Below are positions 9,435 through 18,325 of a DNA stretch of 60,474 nt, piece by piece; within the stretch, counting starts at the first letter, position 1, and each line of letters opens with the position of its first letter. The notes under the pieces were generated by a model that saw only the letters and a program-made list of their open reading frames with translations, was not told the origin of the DNA and did not search any database. Source of the stretch: Desulfovermiculus sp041686195 (GTDB lineage: Bacteria > Desulfobacterota > Desulfovibrionia > Desulfovibrionales > Desulfothermaceae). Both the position numbers and the translations under genes were made by a program. The DNA lies in assembly GCA_041686195.1 (NCBI GenBank), contig JAWLEI010000007.1:1-60474 (forward strand). Reading direction: 5' to 3'.

Positions 9435-9481
9435 GTGTTCAGATTTCAGATTTGCCGGAGGCAAATCTGAACTCTGAACAC
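9435..9481. repeat. R1-derived long hairpin between lutC and lutB (half copy B)
   Basis: Inner arms TTCAGATTTGCC (9445-9456) and GGCAAATCTGAA (9460-9471) enclose a GGA loop; outer arms GTGTTCAGA (9435-9443) and TCTGAACAC (9473-9481) extend the stem. The inner part equals the right end of R1. It starts directly after the lutC stop and lies about 40 bases before the lutB ribosome site, so it may set relative expression or mRNA stability of the two subunits. Confidence 0.75.
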
Positions 9482-9529
9482 CGACCACTGTCACTTGGTC
9501 TTTCCAAACCCGAACCCCAAAGGTCCCCT

Positions 9530-11680
9530 ATGCAAAAAGCCTCCACCCTCAAAGAATACCGCCAGGAGCTGAAACAGGCCCTGGACCAGAATTTTCAGCG
9601 TCAGGCCCTGGATGCCTTTGCTAAAGCCTATCCCACCGGCCGGGCCAAGGCCTTTGCCCAAACTGACCTCAAGGAGCTCATATCCACCATTGCCCAGAAA
9701 AAGGACCAGGCCGTGCAGCACCTGGATGAGCTCTTCGACCAGTTCAAGGTCCGGGCCGAAGCAGCAGGGATCCATGTCCATCTGGCCGCCACCGACCGGG
9801 AGGCCAACGAGATTATCTCCGACATTGCCCGGGATTTTAAGTGCCAAAACATCGTTAAATCCAAGTCCATGACCGCCGAAGAGACCCTCCTCAACCATGC
9901 CTTGGAAGAAAAGGGCCTGTCAGTCACCGAAACCGATCTGGGGGAATGGATCATTCAACTGCGCGATGAGGGGCCTTCACACATGGTCATGCCGGCCATC
10001 CACCTGTCCCGGGAAGAGGTTGGGCGCCTGTTCTCACAAGTAACAGGCATGGATCAGGGAACGGATATCGAATCCCTGGTCAAAGTGGCCAGAAGGGAGC
10101 TCAGGCAGCGATTCGTGGACGCGGATATGGGCATCAGCGGGGCCAACTTCGCCATTGCCCAGAGCGGCACCCTGGGATTGGTCACCAACGAAGGTAACGG
10201 CCGGCTGGTGACCTCCCTGCCCCGGGTGCATGTGGCCCTGCTCGGTTTGGACAAGCTCCTGCCCAGCCTGGACGACGCCCTGATCATCCTCAAAGGGCTG
10301 CCCCGCAACGCCACCGGGCAGGACATCACTTCCTACGTGACCTGGATCACCGGGGCGGTGGAATGCCCTTCAGGGCCGAACGGCCGCAAGGAAATGCATG
10401 TGGTCTTTCTGGATAACGGGCGCCGGGCTCTGGCCCGGGATCCCGTTTTTTCCCAGGCTCTGCGCTGCGTCCGCTGCGGGGCCTGCGCCAATGTCTGCCC
10501 CATCTATCGCTTGGTCGGAGGCCACAAATACGGGCACATCTATATCGGGGCCATCGGCCTCATCCTGACCTATTTTATGCACGGCCTGAAAGCAGATGTG
10601 AACCTGGTCCAAAACTGCCTCAACTGTCAGGCCTGCAAGGAGGTCTGTGTAGCCGGTATTGACCTGCCACGGTTGATCAAAGAGGTCCAAGGCCTGATCC
10701 AAGGCCAGGGCCGCAGATCGATGATGAACACCGGGTTGGCCTCTGTCCTCACCAACCGCCGCCTGTTCCACGGGCTGCTTCGGGCCGGGAAGCTGGGGCA
10801 GAAACCGGTGAAGAAAGGTCCGTATCTCCGGCACCTGCCCTACTTTGTTATCAGCCAGGAGCACGATTTCAAGGCCCTGCCCGCCCTGGCTCCCAAGGCC
10901 TTTCGGGACCAATGGCCCAAGCTGAAGAGCTCGTTCTCCCGCCCCAGATACCGGGTGGGTCTGTTTTCAGGCTGCCTGCAGGATTTCGTCTACCCCGAGC
11001 AACTGGTCCAGGCGGTAGGCTTTCTCACCGAGCACGGCATCCAGGTCGACTTTGCCTCAGATCAGGGCTGTTGCGGCCTGCCCCTGCTCATGGTCGGGGA
11101 AAAAGAAGCCGCCAGGCAGGTGGCCAGACACAATATTCGGGCCGTAGACCCCAATGAGGTTGACTTTATACTTACCCTCTGCGCCTCCTGTGGCTCCCAC
11201 CTCAAAGAGAACTATCCCTTCCTCTTGGAGCAAGAGCCCGGTTTGCAAGTCAAGGCCCGTCAATTTGCGGACAAAATTATCGACTTCAGTTCTTTTGTCT
11301 ATACTCGCCTCCAGCCGGCCCGATCCATGTTCCAAGGACAAGGACCGCGTACAGCCTACCATGCCCCTTGCCATCTGTGCCGGGGCCTGGGGGTCAAGAC
11401 AGGTCCAAGGGAACTTCTGCAGCAAGCCAGCCTGGAATATACCTCAACTCCGGACGAGGAAACCTGCTGCGGTTTGGGCGGGACCTACTCTCTGAAATTT
11501 CCCGAAGTCTCCGCGGAAATCGTGAACAGAAAACTCAAGCGATTGGAAGAGGAAAAGGTGGACATCCTGGCCACGGATTGCCCTGGATGTATTATGCAGC
11601 TGCGGGGAACGGCAGCCAAGCGGGGCAAAGGGATGGAAGTCCTGCATACCGTGGAGGCCATAACCCGGCAGATGAGATAA
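9530..11680 (+). CDS. L-lactate dehydrogenase Fe-S subunit, LutB-LutA fusion
   Basis: 716 residues from the ATG at 9530, preceded by AAAGG; the frame runs up to a TTG overlapping lutC, but that extension is translated from the R1 hairpin. Order: LUD domain (DMGISGANFAIAQSGTLGLVTNEGNGR, near residue 205), two ferredoxin motifs (CVRCGACANVCP near 312 and CLNCQACKEVC near 363), then two CCG blocks (SGCLQDFVYPEQ with GCCGLPLL, and CHLCRGLG with CCGLGGTYS and CPGCIMQL). It therefore joins LutB and LutA, the arrangement of the D. vulgaris two-subunit L-lactate dehydrogenase. It should work with the LutC-like protein to oxidise L-lactate to pyruvate. Confidence 0.88.
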   Translation: MQKASTLKEYRQELKQALDQNFQRQALDAFAKAYPTGRAKAFAQTDLKELISTIAQKKDQAVQHLDELFDQFKVRAEAAGIHVHLAATDREANEIISDIARDFKCQNIVKSKSMTAEETLLNHALEEKGLSVTETDLGEWIIQLRDEGPSHMVMPAIHLSREEVGRLFSQVTGMDQGTDIESLVKVARRELRQRFVDADMGISGANFAIAQSGTLGLVTNEGNGRLVTSLPRVHVALLGLDKLLPSLDDALIILKGLPRNATGQDITSYVTWITGAVECPSGPNGRKEMHVVFLDNGRRALARDPVFSQALRCVRCGACANVCPIYRLVGGHKYGHIYIGAIGLILTYFMHGLKADVNLVQNCLNCQACKEVCVAGIDLPRLIKEVQGLIQGQGRRSMMNTGLASVLTNRRLFHGLLRAGKLGQKPVKKGPYLRHLPYFVISQEHDFKALPALAPKAFRDQWPKLKSSFSRPRYRVGLFSGCLQDFVYPEQLVQAVGFLTEHGIQVDFASDQGCCGLPLLMVGEKEAARQVARHNIRAVDPNEVDFILTLCASCGSHLKENYPFLLEQEPGLQVKARQFADKIIDFSSFVYTRLQPARSMFQGQGPRTAYHAPCHLCRGLGVKTGPRELLQQASLEYTSTPDEETCCGLGGTYSLKFPEVSAEIVNRKLKRLEEEKVDILATDCPGCIMQLRGTAAKRGKGMEVLHTVEAITRQMR

Positions 11681-11837
11681 AAACACGTGTTTTCAATGCA
11701 ACGAACGGTTTGATAGGAGGAGCAAAAAATCTTACACAGATCATACAGATATTGAAAAGACTTATGAATGTCTTGAAGCTGACAGGAAGAACCAATCAGT
11801 CCAGGCCTGACCTGTGGCCACATTGACCTCCATGGGC

Positions 11838-11869
11838 TTTGGCATTAAGATGCCGCACTGAAATATAAA
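11838..11869 (+). promoter_or_regulatory. Possible promoter ahead of PFOR
   Basis: TTGGCA (11839-11844) and TATAAA (11864-11869) are 19 bases apart, slightly long for sigma-70. A small GGCAT/ATGCC hairpin lies inside. The 230-base spacer (11681-11910) also starts with a 14-base palindrome AAAACACGTGTTTT at 11681-11694 directly after the lutB stop. PFOR may thus have its own promoter in addition to read-through. Weak evidence. Confidence 0.3.
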
Positions 11870-11910
11870 CACGATCCCTTCGGATCAACACACCAGTCGA
11901 GGAGTATGAT

Positions 11911-14900
11911 ATGGGCAAAAAGACTCAAACCATTGATGGGAATACAGCTGCGGCGCACGTAGCCTACGCCTTAAGCGACGTAGCGGCCCTGTATCCCATC
12001 ACCCCCTCTACCTCCATGGGAGAAATAGCAGATGAATGGGCGTCCCAGGGCCGGAAAAACATTTTCGGGCAGACGGTTTCCATCCGCGAAATGCAGTCTG
12101 AGGCCGGAGCAGCCGGTGCAGTCCACGGATGCCTGGCCGCAGGCTCTTTGACCTCCACCTTCACCGCCTCTCAAGGCCTGCTGCTCATGATCCCCAATTT
12201 GTACAAGATCGCCGGCGAGCTTTTGCCCGGGGTCTTTCACGTCTCAGCCCGGGCCATCGCCACCCACGCCCTGTCCATTTTTGGCGATCACTCCGATGTC
12301 ATGGCCTGCCGGCAGATAGGAACCGCCTTATTGGCCAACTCCTCGGTCCAGGAAGTCATGGACTTAAGCCTGGTCGCGCACTTGAGTTCTTTGCAGGGCA
12401 GCCTGCCGTTTATCAATTTTTTCGATGGCTTTCGTACCTCAAGCGAAATCCAGAAAGTCGACATGATCGAGTACGAGGCCATGGCTGACCTCATTGATCG
12501 GGAAGCCCTGGAAGAGTTTCGGTCCCGGGCTATGAATCCCGAGCACCCCCACTTGCGGGGTACAAATCAAAACCCGGACATCTTCTTTCAAAACCGGGAA
12601 GCGGCCAACATGTTCTATGAACAGCTGCCGGCCATTGTGGAAGACAACATGAAAAAAGTCTCCCAGCTCACCGGCCGCCAGTACAAGCTCTTTGACTATG
12701 TGGGCCATCCCGAGGCCAGCCGGGTGATCGTGGCTATGGGCTCTTCCTGCGACACCATTGAAGAGGTGGTCCGCCACTTAAATAAAAACAATGAAAAGGT
12801 GGGCCTGGTCAAAGTCCGCCTGTACCGCCCCTTTGTACCAGAAGCTTTCCTGCGGGTCCTGCCGGCCTCAGCCGAGAGGATTACCATTCTGGACCGGACC
12901 AAGGAGCCCGGGGCTTTGGGAGACCCCTTGTATCAGGACGTATGCACAGCCTATATGGAAAGGGAAGAGGTCCCCATGCTCAGCGCCGGGCGCTACGGCC
13001 TGGGTTCCAAGGAATTCTCCCCAGCCATGGTCAAGTCGGTTTTCGACAACATGAATTCCGCCGGGCCCAAAAAGCATTTCACTGTGGGTATTACCGACGA
13101 TGTGACCCGGACCTCCCTGGATGTGGACTCTGAGTTTGAAGACACCACTCCGGAAGGCACTGTCCAATGCAAGTTCTGGGGGCTGGGCTCAGACGGAACG
13201 GTGGGGGCCAATAAGAGCGCCATTAAAATTATTGGGGACAATACAGATCTCTATGCCCAGGGCTATTTTTCCTACGATGCCAAAAAATCCGGCGGATACA
13301 CTGTCTCCCATCTGCGCTTCGGACAGGAACCGATTCAATCCCCTTATTTAGTCAATGCCGCGGATTATGTGGCCTGCCACCAGCCGGCCTATGTGCATCA
13401 ATACGATGTATTGGAAGGGACCAAGGCCGGCGGCACCTTTGTGCTGAATTCCCCCTGGACTTCAGTCCAGGCCATGGAAGAAAACCTGCCCGCTTCCATG
13501 AAACGGTCCATTGCTCAGAAAAAACTGCGCTTTTATACCATCGACGCGGTGAAGATCGCCTCTGAAGTCGGCCTGGGCGGCCGGATCAACATGATTATGC
13601 AGACCGCTTTTTTCAAGCTTGCCGAAGTCTTGCCCTTTGAAACCGCCATAGACCTGCTCAAAGACTCTATCCACAAGGCCTACGGCAAAAAGGGGGAAAA
13701 GGTCGTGAACATGAATATCGCGGCCGTGGATCAAGCCATTGAAAACATTGTACCCATTGAATATCCCGATTCCTGGGCCGAGGCCACGGATACCCCCCAA
13801 GCCCATGCCGACGAGCCGGATTTTGTGCGCGAGGTAATGCGCCCCATCCTGTCCCTGAAAGGCGACGAACTTCCGGTCAGCGCCTTCGAGCCTGACGGCA
13901 CCCTGCCTACCGGGACCAGCAAATATGAGAAACGTGGTGTGGCCATCAATGTTCCGGAGTGGATTCCGGAAAACTGCATTCAATGCAACCAATGTGCCTT
14001 TGTCTGCCCCCATGCATCCATTATTCCTGTCCTGCTCACGGACGAGGAACGCCAAGAGGCTCCGGAAAACTTCATCACCATACCCGGCAAGGGCAAGGAC
14101 CTCAAAGGCTATCACCTGCGCATCCAGGTCAATCCCCTGGATTGTCAGGGCTGCGGCAACTGCGCCGACATCTGTCCGGCCAAGGACAAGGCCTTGGTCA
14201 TGAAGCCCCTGCATACCCAGACCAAAGAGCAGGTCCCCAACTACGATTACTCCACCACTGTGGAGTTCAAAGACGATATTATGCCCCGCAACTCGGTCAA
14301 GGGTTCCCAGCTGCAGCAGCCCCTGCTGGAGTTCTCCGGGGCCTGCGCTGGCTGCGGTGAAACCCCATATGTCAAGCTCCTGACTCAGCTCTTTGGGGAA
14401 CGTATGCTCATTGCCAACGCCACCGGCTGCACCTCAATCTGGGGCGGCACTGCTCCATCTGTACCCTATTGCACCAACAGGGACGGGCATGGCCCGACCT
14501 GGGGCAACTCCCTGTTTGAAGACTCGGCTGAATTCGGCTACGGCATCATGCTGGGGGTGCATCAACAACGGGACAAACTGAGCGATCTGATCCGTCAGGC
14601 CCTGGAAACTGACATACCGCAAGAGCTCAAGGAAGCCATGAGCAAGTGGCTGGAGCACAAGGATGAGGCCGAAGGATCCAGAAAATACGGGGACCAGATC
14701 AAACAACTCCTGATTCAGATTCCTCCCACCCCGCTTTTGGACCAGATCTGGGGCCTGGAAGACATGCTGACCAAAAAATCAGTCTGGTCCTTTGGTGGAG
14801 ACGGATGGGCCTACGACATTGGCTACGGAGGGGTGGATCACGTCCTGGCCTCTGGCGAGGATATCAATATCCTGGTCATGGATACCGAGGTGTACTCCAA

Positions 14901-15573
14901 CACCGGCGGACAGGCCTCTAAAGCCACGCCCATGGGTTCCATTGCCAAGTTTGCAGCTTCAGGCAAGAAGACCGTCAAAAAAGACATGGGCCGCATGCTC
15001 ATGACCTATGGATATGTGTATGTAGCTTCTGTGGCCATGGGAGCCAACAAGCAGCAGCTGATGAAAGCGGTTACCGAAGCCGAGGCCTATCCCGGACCGT
15101 CCATCATCTTCAGCTATGCCCCGTGCATCAATCAGGGCATCAAGAAAGGAATGGGCAAGACCCAGGAAGAAGAAAAACTGGCTGTCCAATCCGGATACTG
15201 GCCCCTCTACCGCTACAACCCTCTTTTGGAACAAGAAGGCAAGAATCCTTTTATCCTGGATTCCAAAGCCCCGGACGGTACCTTGCAGGAGTTCTTAAGC
15301 GGAGAAAACAGGTACGACCTGCTGGAGCGGAGCTTCCCTGAAGAATCCAAGATCCTGCGAGCACAGATTGAGCGGGATATATATAAACGGTATGAAACCC
15401 TCCGCCGTATGGCTGAGGAGGAACCAATTCAGGTTTCCAAGTCCCCTGACGGAAAAGTACAAACAGGGAGCGGGCAGGAGCAAGAGACAGAACAATGTGA
15501 AGTCAAGGATGTTCCTGAACAGGCCAGAGCGGATACTGGTGATGCCTGTGACGATGGACGATCCGGAACCTAA
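11911..15573 (+). CDS. por: Pyruvate:ferredoxin (flavodoxin) oxidoreductase, single-chain
   Basis: 1220 residues, homodimeric PFOR type. It oxidises pyruvate with CoA to acetyl-CoA, CO2 and reduced ferredoxin. Visible: domain I with YPITPSTSMGE, medial and distal cluster motifs CIQCNQCAFVCP (about residue 689) and CQGCGNCADICP (about 744), proximal cluster cysteines CAGCGE (about 811) with a later Cys in SYAPCINQG (about 1071), and the thiamine-diphosphate motif GDGWAYDIGYGG to NTGGQ (about 963-995). A polar C-terminal tail of about 50 residues has two Cys, C1196 and C1213, 17 apart, the spacing of the disulfide redox switch of D. africanus PFOR (C1195/C1212). GAGGAG precedes the ATG. A strong hairpin follows the gene. 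Confidence 0.95.
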   Translation: MGKKTQTIDGNTAAAHVAYALSDVAALYPITPSTSMGEIADEWASQGRKNIFGQTVSIREMQSEAGAAGAVHGCLAAGSLTSTFTASQGLLLMIPNLYKIAGELLPGVFHVSARAIATHALSIFGDHSDVMACRQIGTALLANSSVQEVMDLSLVAHLSSLQGSLPFINFFDGFRTSSEIQKVDMIEYEAMADLIDREALEEFRSRAMNPEHPHLRGTNQNPDIFFQNREAANMFYEQLPAIVEDNMKKVSQLTGRQYKLFDYVGHPEASRVIVAMGSSCDTIEEVVRHLNKNNEKVGLVKVRLYRPFVPEAFLRVLPASAERITILDRTKEPGALGDPLYQDVCTAYMEREEVPMLSAGRYGLGSKEFSPAMVKSVFDNMNSAGPKKHFTVGITDDVTRTSLDVDSEFEDTTPEGTVQCKFWGLGSDGTVGANKSAIKIIGDNTDLYAQGYFSYDAKKSGGYTVSHLRFGQEPIQSPYLVNAADYVACHQPAYVHQYDVLEGTKAGGTFVLNSPWTSVQAMEENLPASMKRSIAQKKLRFYTIDAVKIASEVGLGGRINMIMQTAFFKLAEVLPFETAIDLLKDSIHKAYGKKGEKVVNMNIAAVDQAIENIVPIEYPDSWAEATDTPQAHADEPDFVREVMRPILSLKGDELPVSAFEPDGTLPTGTSKYEKRGVAINVPEWIPENCIQCNQCAFVCPHASIIPVLLTDEERQEAPENFITIPGKGKDLKGYHLRIQVNPLDCQGCGNCADICPAKDKALVMKPLHTQTKEQVPNYDYSTTVEFKDDIMPRNSVKGSQLQQPLLEFSGACAGCGETPYVKLLTQLFGERMLIANATGCTSIWGGTAPSVPYCTNRDGHGPTWGNSLFEDSAEFGYGIMLGVHQQRDKLSDLIRQALETDIPQELKEAMSKWLEHKDEAEGSRKYGDQIKQLLIQIPPTPLLDQIWGLEDMLTKKSVWSFGGDGWAYDIGYGGVDHVLASGEDINILVMDTEVYSNTGGQASKATPMGSIAKFAASGKKTVKKDMGRMLMTYGYVYVASVAMGANKQQLMKAVTEAEAYPGPSIIFSYAPCINQGIKKGMGKTQEEEKLAVQSGYWPLYRYNPLLEQEGKNPFILDSKAPDGTLQEFLSGENRYDLLERSFPEESKILRAQIERDIYKRYETLRRMAEEEPIQVSKSPDGKVQTGSGQEQETEQCEVKDVPEQARADTGDACDDGRSGT

Positions 15574-15588
15574 CCGGTCCGCATGAAC

Positions 15589-15622
15589 AAAAGGGGAAGA
15601 CGCCAGCGTCTTCCCCTTTTTT
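15589..15622 (+). terminator. Strong hairpin after por, just before the next ribosome site
   Basis: AAAAGGGGAAGACG (15589-15602) pairs perfectly with CGTCTTCCCCTTTT (15607-15620) around a 4-base loop and runs into TT, a classic intrinsic terminator. It ends only about 14 bases before the next ATG and abuts its AAGGAGG ribosome site, so it probably attenuates rather than isolates the downstream gene. Confidence 0.85.
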
Positions 15623-15634
15623 AAGGAGGATACA

Positions 15635-16702
15635 ATGCCTGGACTGTATATCGGCTCCACTTCCGGTTTTGCCGGCAAGAACCTTCTGGCCATGGCCCTG
15701 GGCTCGAAATTTCAAAAAGAGGGTTACCAGATCGGCTATATGAAGCCGGTAGGCACCCTGCCCAGAGAAATGGACCACCAAATGGGGGACGAGGATGCTT
15801 TTTTCGTCCAGGATGTGCTGGGTCTGAGCCAGGACCTGGAGTTGGTGACCCCGGTTCTGATTACTGAGGAAATGCGCCATGAAGCTTTTATCCAGGGATG
15901 TCCCGACCTGCTGAGCAGAATAGTTTCCGCATATTCCACTTTGAGCCGGGAAGTGGATATTATGCTGGTCTGTGGCTCAGGGAGTTTTTTGCATGCTGGA
16001 AAGTACTGTAATGTCGCAGGCCTGGACGTAGCTCAATCTCTGGGAACAAAAGTCATTCTCATCGACCGGTTCATTAAGGAATTCTACTATGACTATATTA
16101 TCAGCGCCAAGGAGCTGCTGGGCTCAGATATGATCGGAGCCATGTTTAACTGTGTCCCGGAAAACAAAATGAAAGAAGTGGACAATTTGATTGCCCCTTT
16201 GTTTCAGCGCAGAGATATCCATCTTTTGGGAACAATTCCTGAAGACCGGCTGTTAAATGCCATCCGAGTAGGAGACCTGGCCCAGCGCTTAGGCGGAAAA
16301 ATCATCACCATGCCCGGCAAACAGGACCTCATTGTCGAAGACTTCCTCATCGGGACCATGCAGGTGGAAAACTTTATGGTCCACTTTAAAAAAAGACAAA
16401 ATTCAGCCGTTCTCGTGGGTGGAGACAGATCCGACCTGCAACTTGTGGCCTTGGAAGGCAAGTGTCCCTGTCTCATTCTGACCGGAAATCTGTACCCTAA
16501 TGATATCATTCTTTCCCGATCTGAAGTCTTGGGAATTCCCATCATGGTGGTCCGGGAGGATACCTATACCGTGGCCCAAAAGATGGAAAATATATTGGAA
16601 AGCAGCAAGCTGCGAGATCCCAAAAAGATTACTCATGGCGTTCAATTGGCAAATTCCATTTTGGATTACGACCAGATCATGTCCGCATTGGGCCTTGAAT
16701 AG
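15635..16702 (+). CDS. BioD-like plus DRTGG protein (phosphotransacetylase N-terminal half)
   Basis: 355 residues. The N-terminal part has the dethiobiotin-synthetase/CobQ-like P-loop variant GSTSGFAGKNLLAMAL and YMKPVGTLP; the C-terminal part is a DRTGG domain with VLVGGDRSDLQLVALEG and CLILTGNLYP. This is the architecture of the regulatory N-terminal half of long bacterial phosphotransacetylases, without the catalytic PTA domain. A protein of this type sits in the D. vulgaris lactate operon (DVU3031 by recalled order, not checked). Role unknown; sensing of nucleotide or acetyl-phosphate state is a guess. AAGGAGG precedes the ATG. Confidence 0.8.
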   Translation: MPGLYIGSTSGFAGKNLLAMALGSKFQKEGYQIGYMKPVGTLPREMDHQMGDEDAFFVQDVLGLSQDLELVTPVLITEEMRHEAFIQGCPDLLSRIVSAYSTLSREVDIMLVCGSGSFLHAGKYCNVAGLDVAQSLGTKVILIDRFIKEFYYDYIISAKELLGSDMIGAMFNCVPENKMKEVDNLIAPLFQRRDIHLLGTIPEDRLLNAIRVGDLAQRLGGKIITMPGKQDLIVEDFLIGTMQVENFMVHFKKRQNSAVLVGGDRSDLQLVALEGKCPCLILTGNLYPNDIILSRSEVLGIPIMVVREDTYTVAQKMENILESSKLRDPKKITHGVQLANSILDYDQIMSALGLE

Positions 16703-17016
16703 CTTCTGGCATTAATACTCTCTGCTAGATGCGAGAGCAAAAACTGCAATCAAAGAGGCTGGGCCTCGGAGAGGGCCAGCCCTACCCGGAAAAGCCAAGT
16801 TTTTTTTGGGGCCTGGGAATCTTTTGCAGGCTGGTGTTTTTTGGGAAAGTGATGAAGAGGCTGGGCCCAGTAGCCCGGGCCTCTCCCGAGGGCCGGAGGG
16901 GGGTGGGAGATTGAAGAGGCTGGGTCTCAACGAGAACCAGTCTGATAAAGTCAGAACCACCAGGAGGCCGCCCTTGCCCCAAGGGCAGGCCTTCACAGCT
17001 CCTGAGTTCTGCTGAT
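16703..17016. repeat. R2 GC-rich repeat modules
   Basis: No gene is supported here. Three GAGGCTGGG(C/T) units start near 16755, 16858 and 16916. Module a (16749-16796) is almost identical to 52469-52515, differing mainly at GG versus AA in GAGxxCCAGCCC. Module b (16861-16896) resembles 52421-52455. The two modules are in opposite order at the two loci, suggesting shuffling of a composite repeat. Confidence 0.6.
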
Positions 17017-17205
17017 TCATGCTTTGACCCCCATAATCAAAAGACTGCTCACAGGATGCGGCTTGAGCAGGATAGTAACCGCTACATCCACCCTGCCGAT
17101 CTCGTAAAGCTTTGATACCATACTTAAGTCCTGGATATAATCCCTGGTGATTGTGCACTTTGTATTTGGGATTCTTTCCTTGAATGCACTCATGTGCATT
17201 CTCAT
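17017..17205 (-). CDS. Small protein of unknown function after ogt
   Basis: 62-residue frame starting 4 bases after the ogt stop with a GAAGAG site overlapping it, as in a coupled operon. The sequence has a mixed composition typical of real protein (ITRDYIQDLSMVSKLYEIG) ending in a hydrophobic stretch (VSSLLIMGVKA), with no signal peptide. Family not recognised. It could be a remnant of a longer gene or a chance frame; coupling to ogt is the main support. Confidence 0.4.
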   Translation of the reverse strand: MRMHMSAFKERIPNTKCTITRDYIQDLSMVSKLYEIGRVDVAVTILLKPHPVSSLLIMGVKA

Positions 17206-17209
17206 CTCT

Positions 17210-17686
17210 TCAGGTCCTGCGTATGCCCTCCAGTTCTAACAGCCATTTTTTGCGCCACAACCCGCTCCCATACCCTACAAGTCTGCCGTCATGGCCAATG
17301 ACCCGATGGCAGGGAATAATAAGCGGTAAGGGGTTCTTGTTATTCGCTCCGCCCACGGCCCGGGAGGCCTTGGGGTTCCCCACTTTGCGGGCGATATAGC
17401 CATAGGATACCGTGCAGCCGAAGCGGATCTCGCTCAAGGCGTGCCAGACTTTGAGTTGAAACCGGGTGCCTGAATAGTCCAGAGGTATATCAAATCCGGT
17501 CCGAAGACCATGCAGATATTCAAGCACCTGCTCTTTTGCCTGGTGCATATACAAAGGGGCATGGCTGCCTGGCCTTTTTGGACCCTGCTCCTTGAAGCTT
17601 ACTCTGCTCAGGCCGGCATCTGTCCCGGTAAACGTAACGCACCCCAAAGGCGAGTCGAATTCGAACACATAATCAGACAATGGCAT
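17210..17686 (-). CDS. ogt: Methylated-DNA--protein-cysteine methyltransferase
   Basis: 158 residues. The active-site motif is PCHRVIG with acceptor Cys at residue 126, preceded by the DNA-recognition helix stretch FQLKVWHALSEIRFG and SYGYIARKVGNPKASRAVGGANNKNPL. It transfers alkyl groups from O6-alkylguanine to itself, once per molecule. The short N-terminal domain matches Ogt/MGMT rather than Ada. It is transcribed opposite to its neighbours, with a 181-base gap to the next plus-strand gene. Confidence 0.93.
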   Translation of the reverse strand: MPLSDYVFEFDSPLGCVTFTGTDAGLSRVSFKEQGPKRPGSHAPLYMHQAKEQVLEYLHGLRTGFDIPLDYSGTRFQLKVWHALSEIRFGCTVSYGYIARKVGNPKASRAVGGANNKNPLPLIIPCHRVIGHDGRLVGYGSGLWRKKWLLELEGIRRT

Positions 17687-17867
17687 ATCCTTTGTGGATC
17701 AAACTGGCGGCCGCTGCCAAGCTCTGGCTGGCATGAAAACATGACTGACCAAAGGGTCCAGGGACTTGCCCTTCCCGGTCAGCATTGATAGTATAGTTCT
17801 TAGTATATTTTGGGAAGAGAACAGAGAGAAACAGTCTGCACAACTCAAACCTGGCACAGGAGGCATT

Positions 17868-18275
17868 ATGAACACTTCGCCCAAAATGTTTCAGATGATA
17901 AGCATAGTGGTCCTGTTTGTTTTTTGTTCGACATTTCTGCCGGCTCCAGCTCTGCAGGCCGCCATGCTGGGAACAGATTCGGTGCTGCCCTCAAAGACCG
18001 ATGCCACCCGCGCTCAGCTCCAGGAGCTCCTGCAGCGAAATGATGTAGAACAAAGCCTGCAGGAACATGGGATCGACGTTCAGGAAGCCAGGGCCCGGGT
18101 CATGACCCTTTCTGATGCCGAACTGGAACAGATCCAGGGAAGACTGGATACCCTCCCGGCTGGTGAAGGAGCAGTCGGAGCTATTGTCGGAGGTGCGGTA
18201 TTCATTTTTGTGGTCTTGCTGATCACCGACATCCTTGGGTTTACCAATGTCTTTTCCTTTGTCCATAGCCGTTGA
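17868..18275 (+). CDS. PA2779-type small membrane protein
   Basis: 135 residues from the ATG at 17868, preceded by CAGGAGG; an upstream in-frame extension to 17766 lacks a ribosome site. An N-terminal signal or anchor segment (ISIVVLFVFCSTFLP) ends near LQAAM. A central charged helical part (LQELLQRNDVEQSLQEHGIDVQEARARV) is followed by a C-terminal span (AIVGGAVFIFVVLLITDILG). This pattern and the adjacent PA2778-like peptidase fit the PA2779 family of Pseudomonas and deltaproteobacteria. Function unknown; it may be a substrate or partner of the peptidase. Confidence 0.75.
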   Translation: MNTSPKMFQMISIVVLFVFCSTFLPAPALQAAMLGTDSVLPSKTDATRAQLQELLQRNDVEQSLQEHGIDVQEARARVMTLSDAELEQIQGRLDTLPAGEGAVGAIVGGAVFIFVVLLITDILGFTNVFSFVHSR

Positions 18276-18325
18276 TCACGTGCGCAAGAGGCATTTTATC
18301 CTTTTAAACAGACCCATTTGAGCCT

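Noticed and set aside
9419..9529. N-terminal extension of the LutB-type protein overlapping lutC
   Set aside because: It is translated from an R1-type hairpin, and an ATG with AAAGG at 9530 gives the expected family length.
15635..16702. Complete phosphotransacetylase
   Set aside because: Only the BioD-like and DRTGG parts are present; the catalytic PTA domain is absent.
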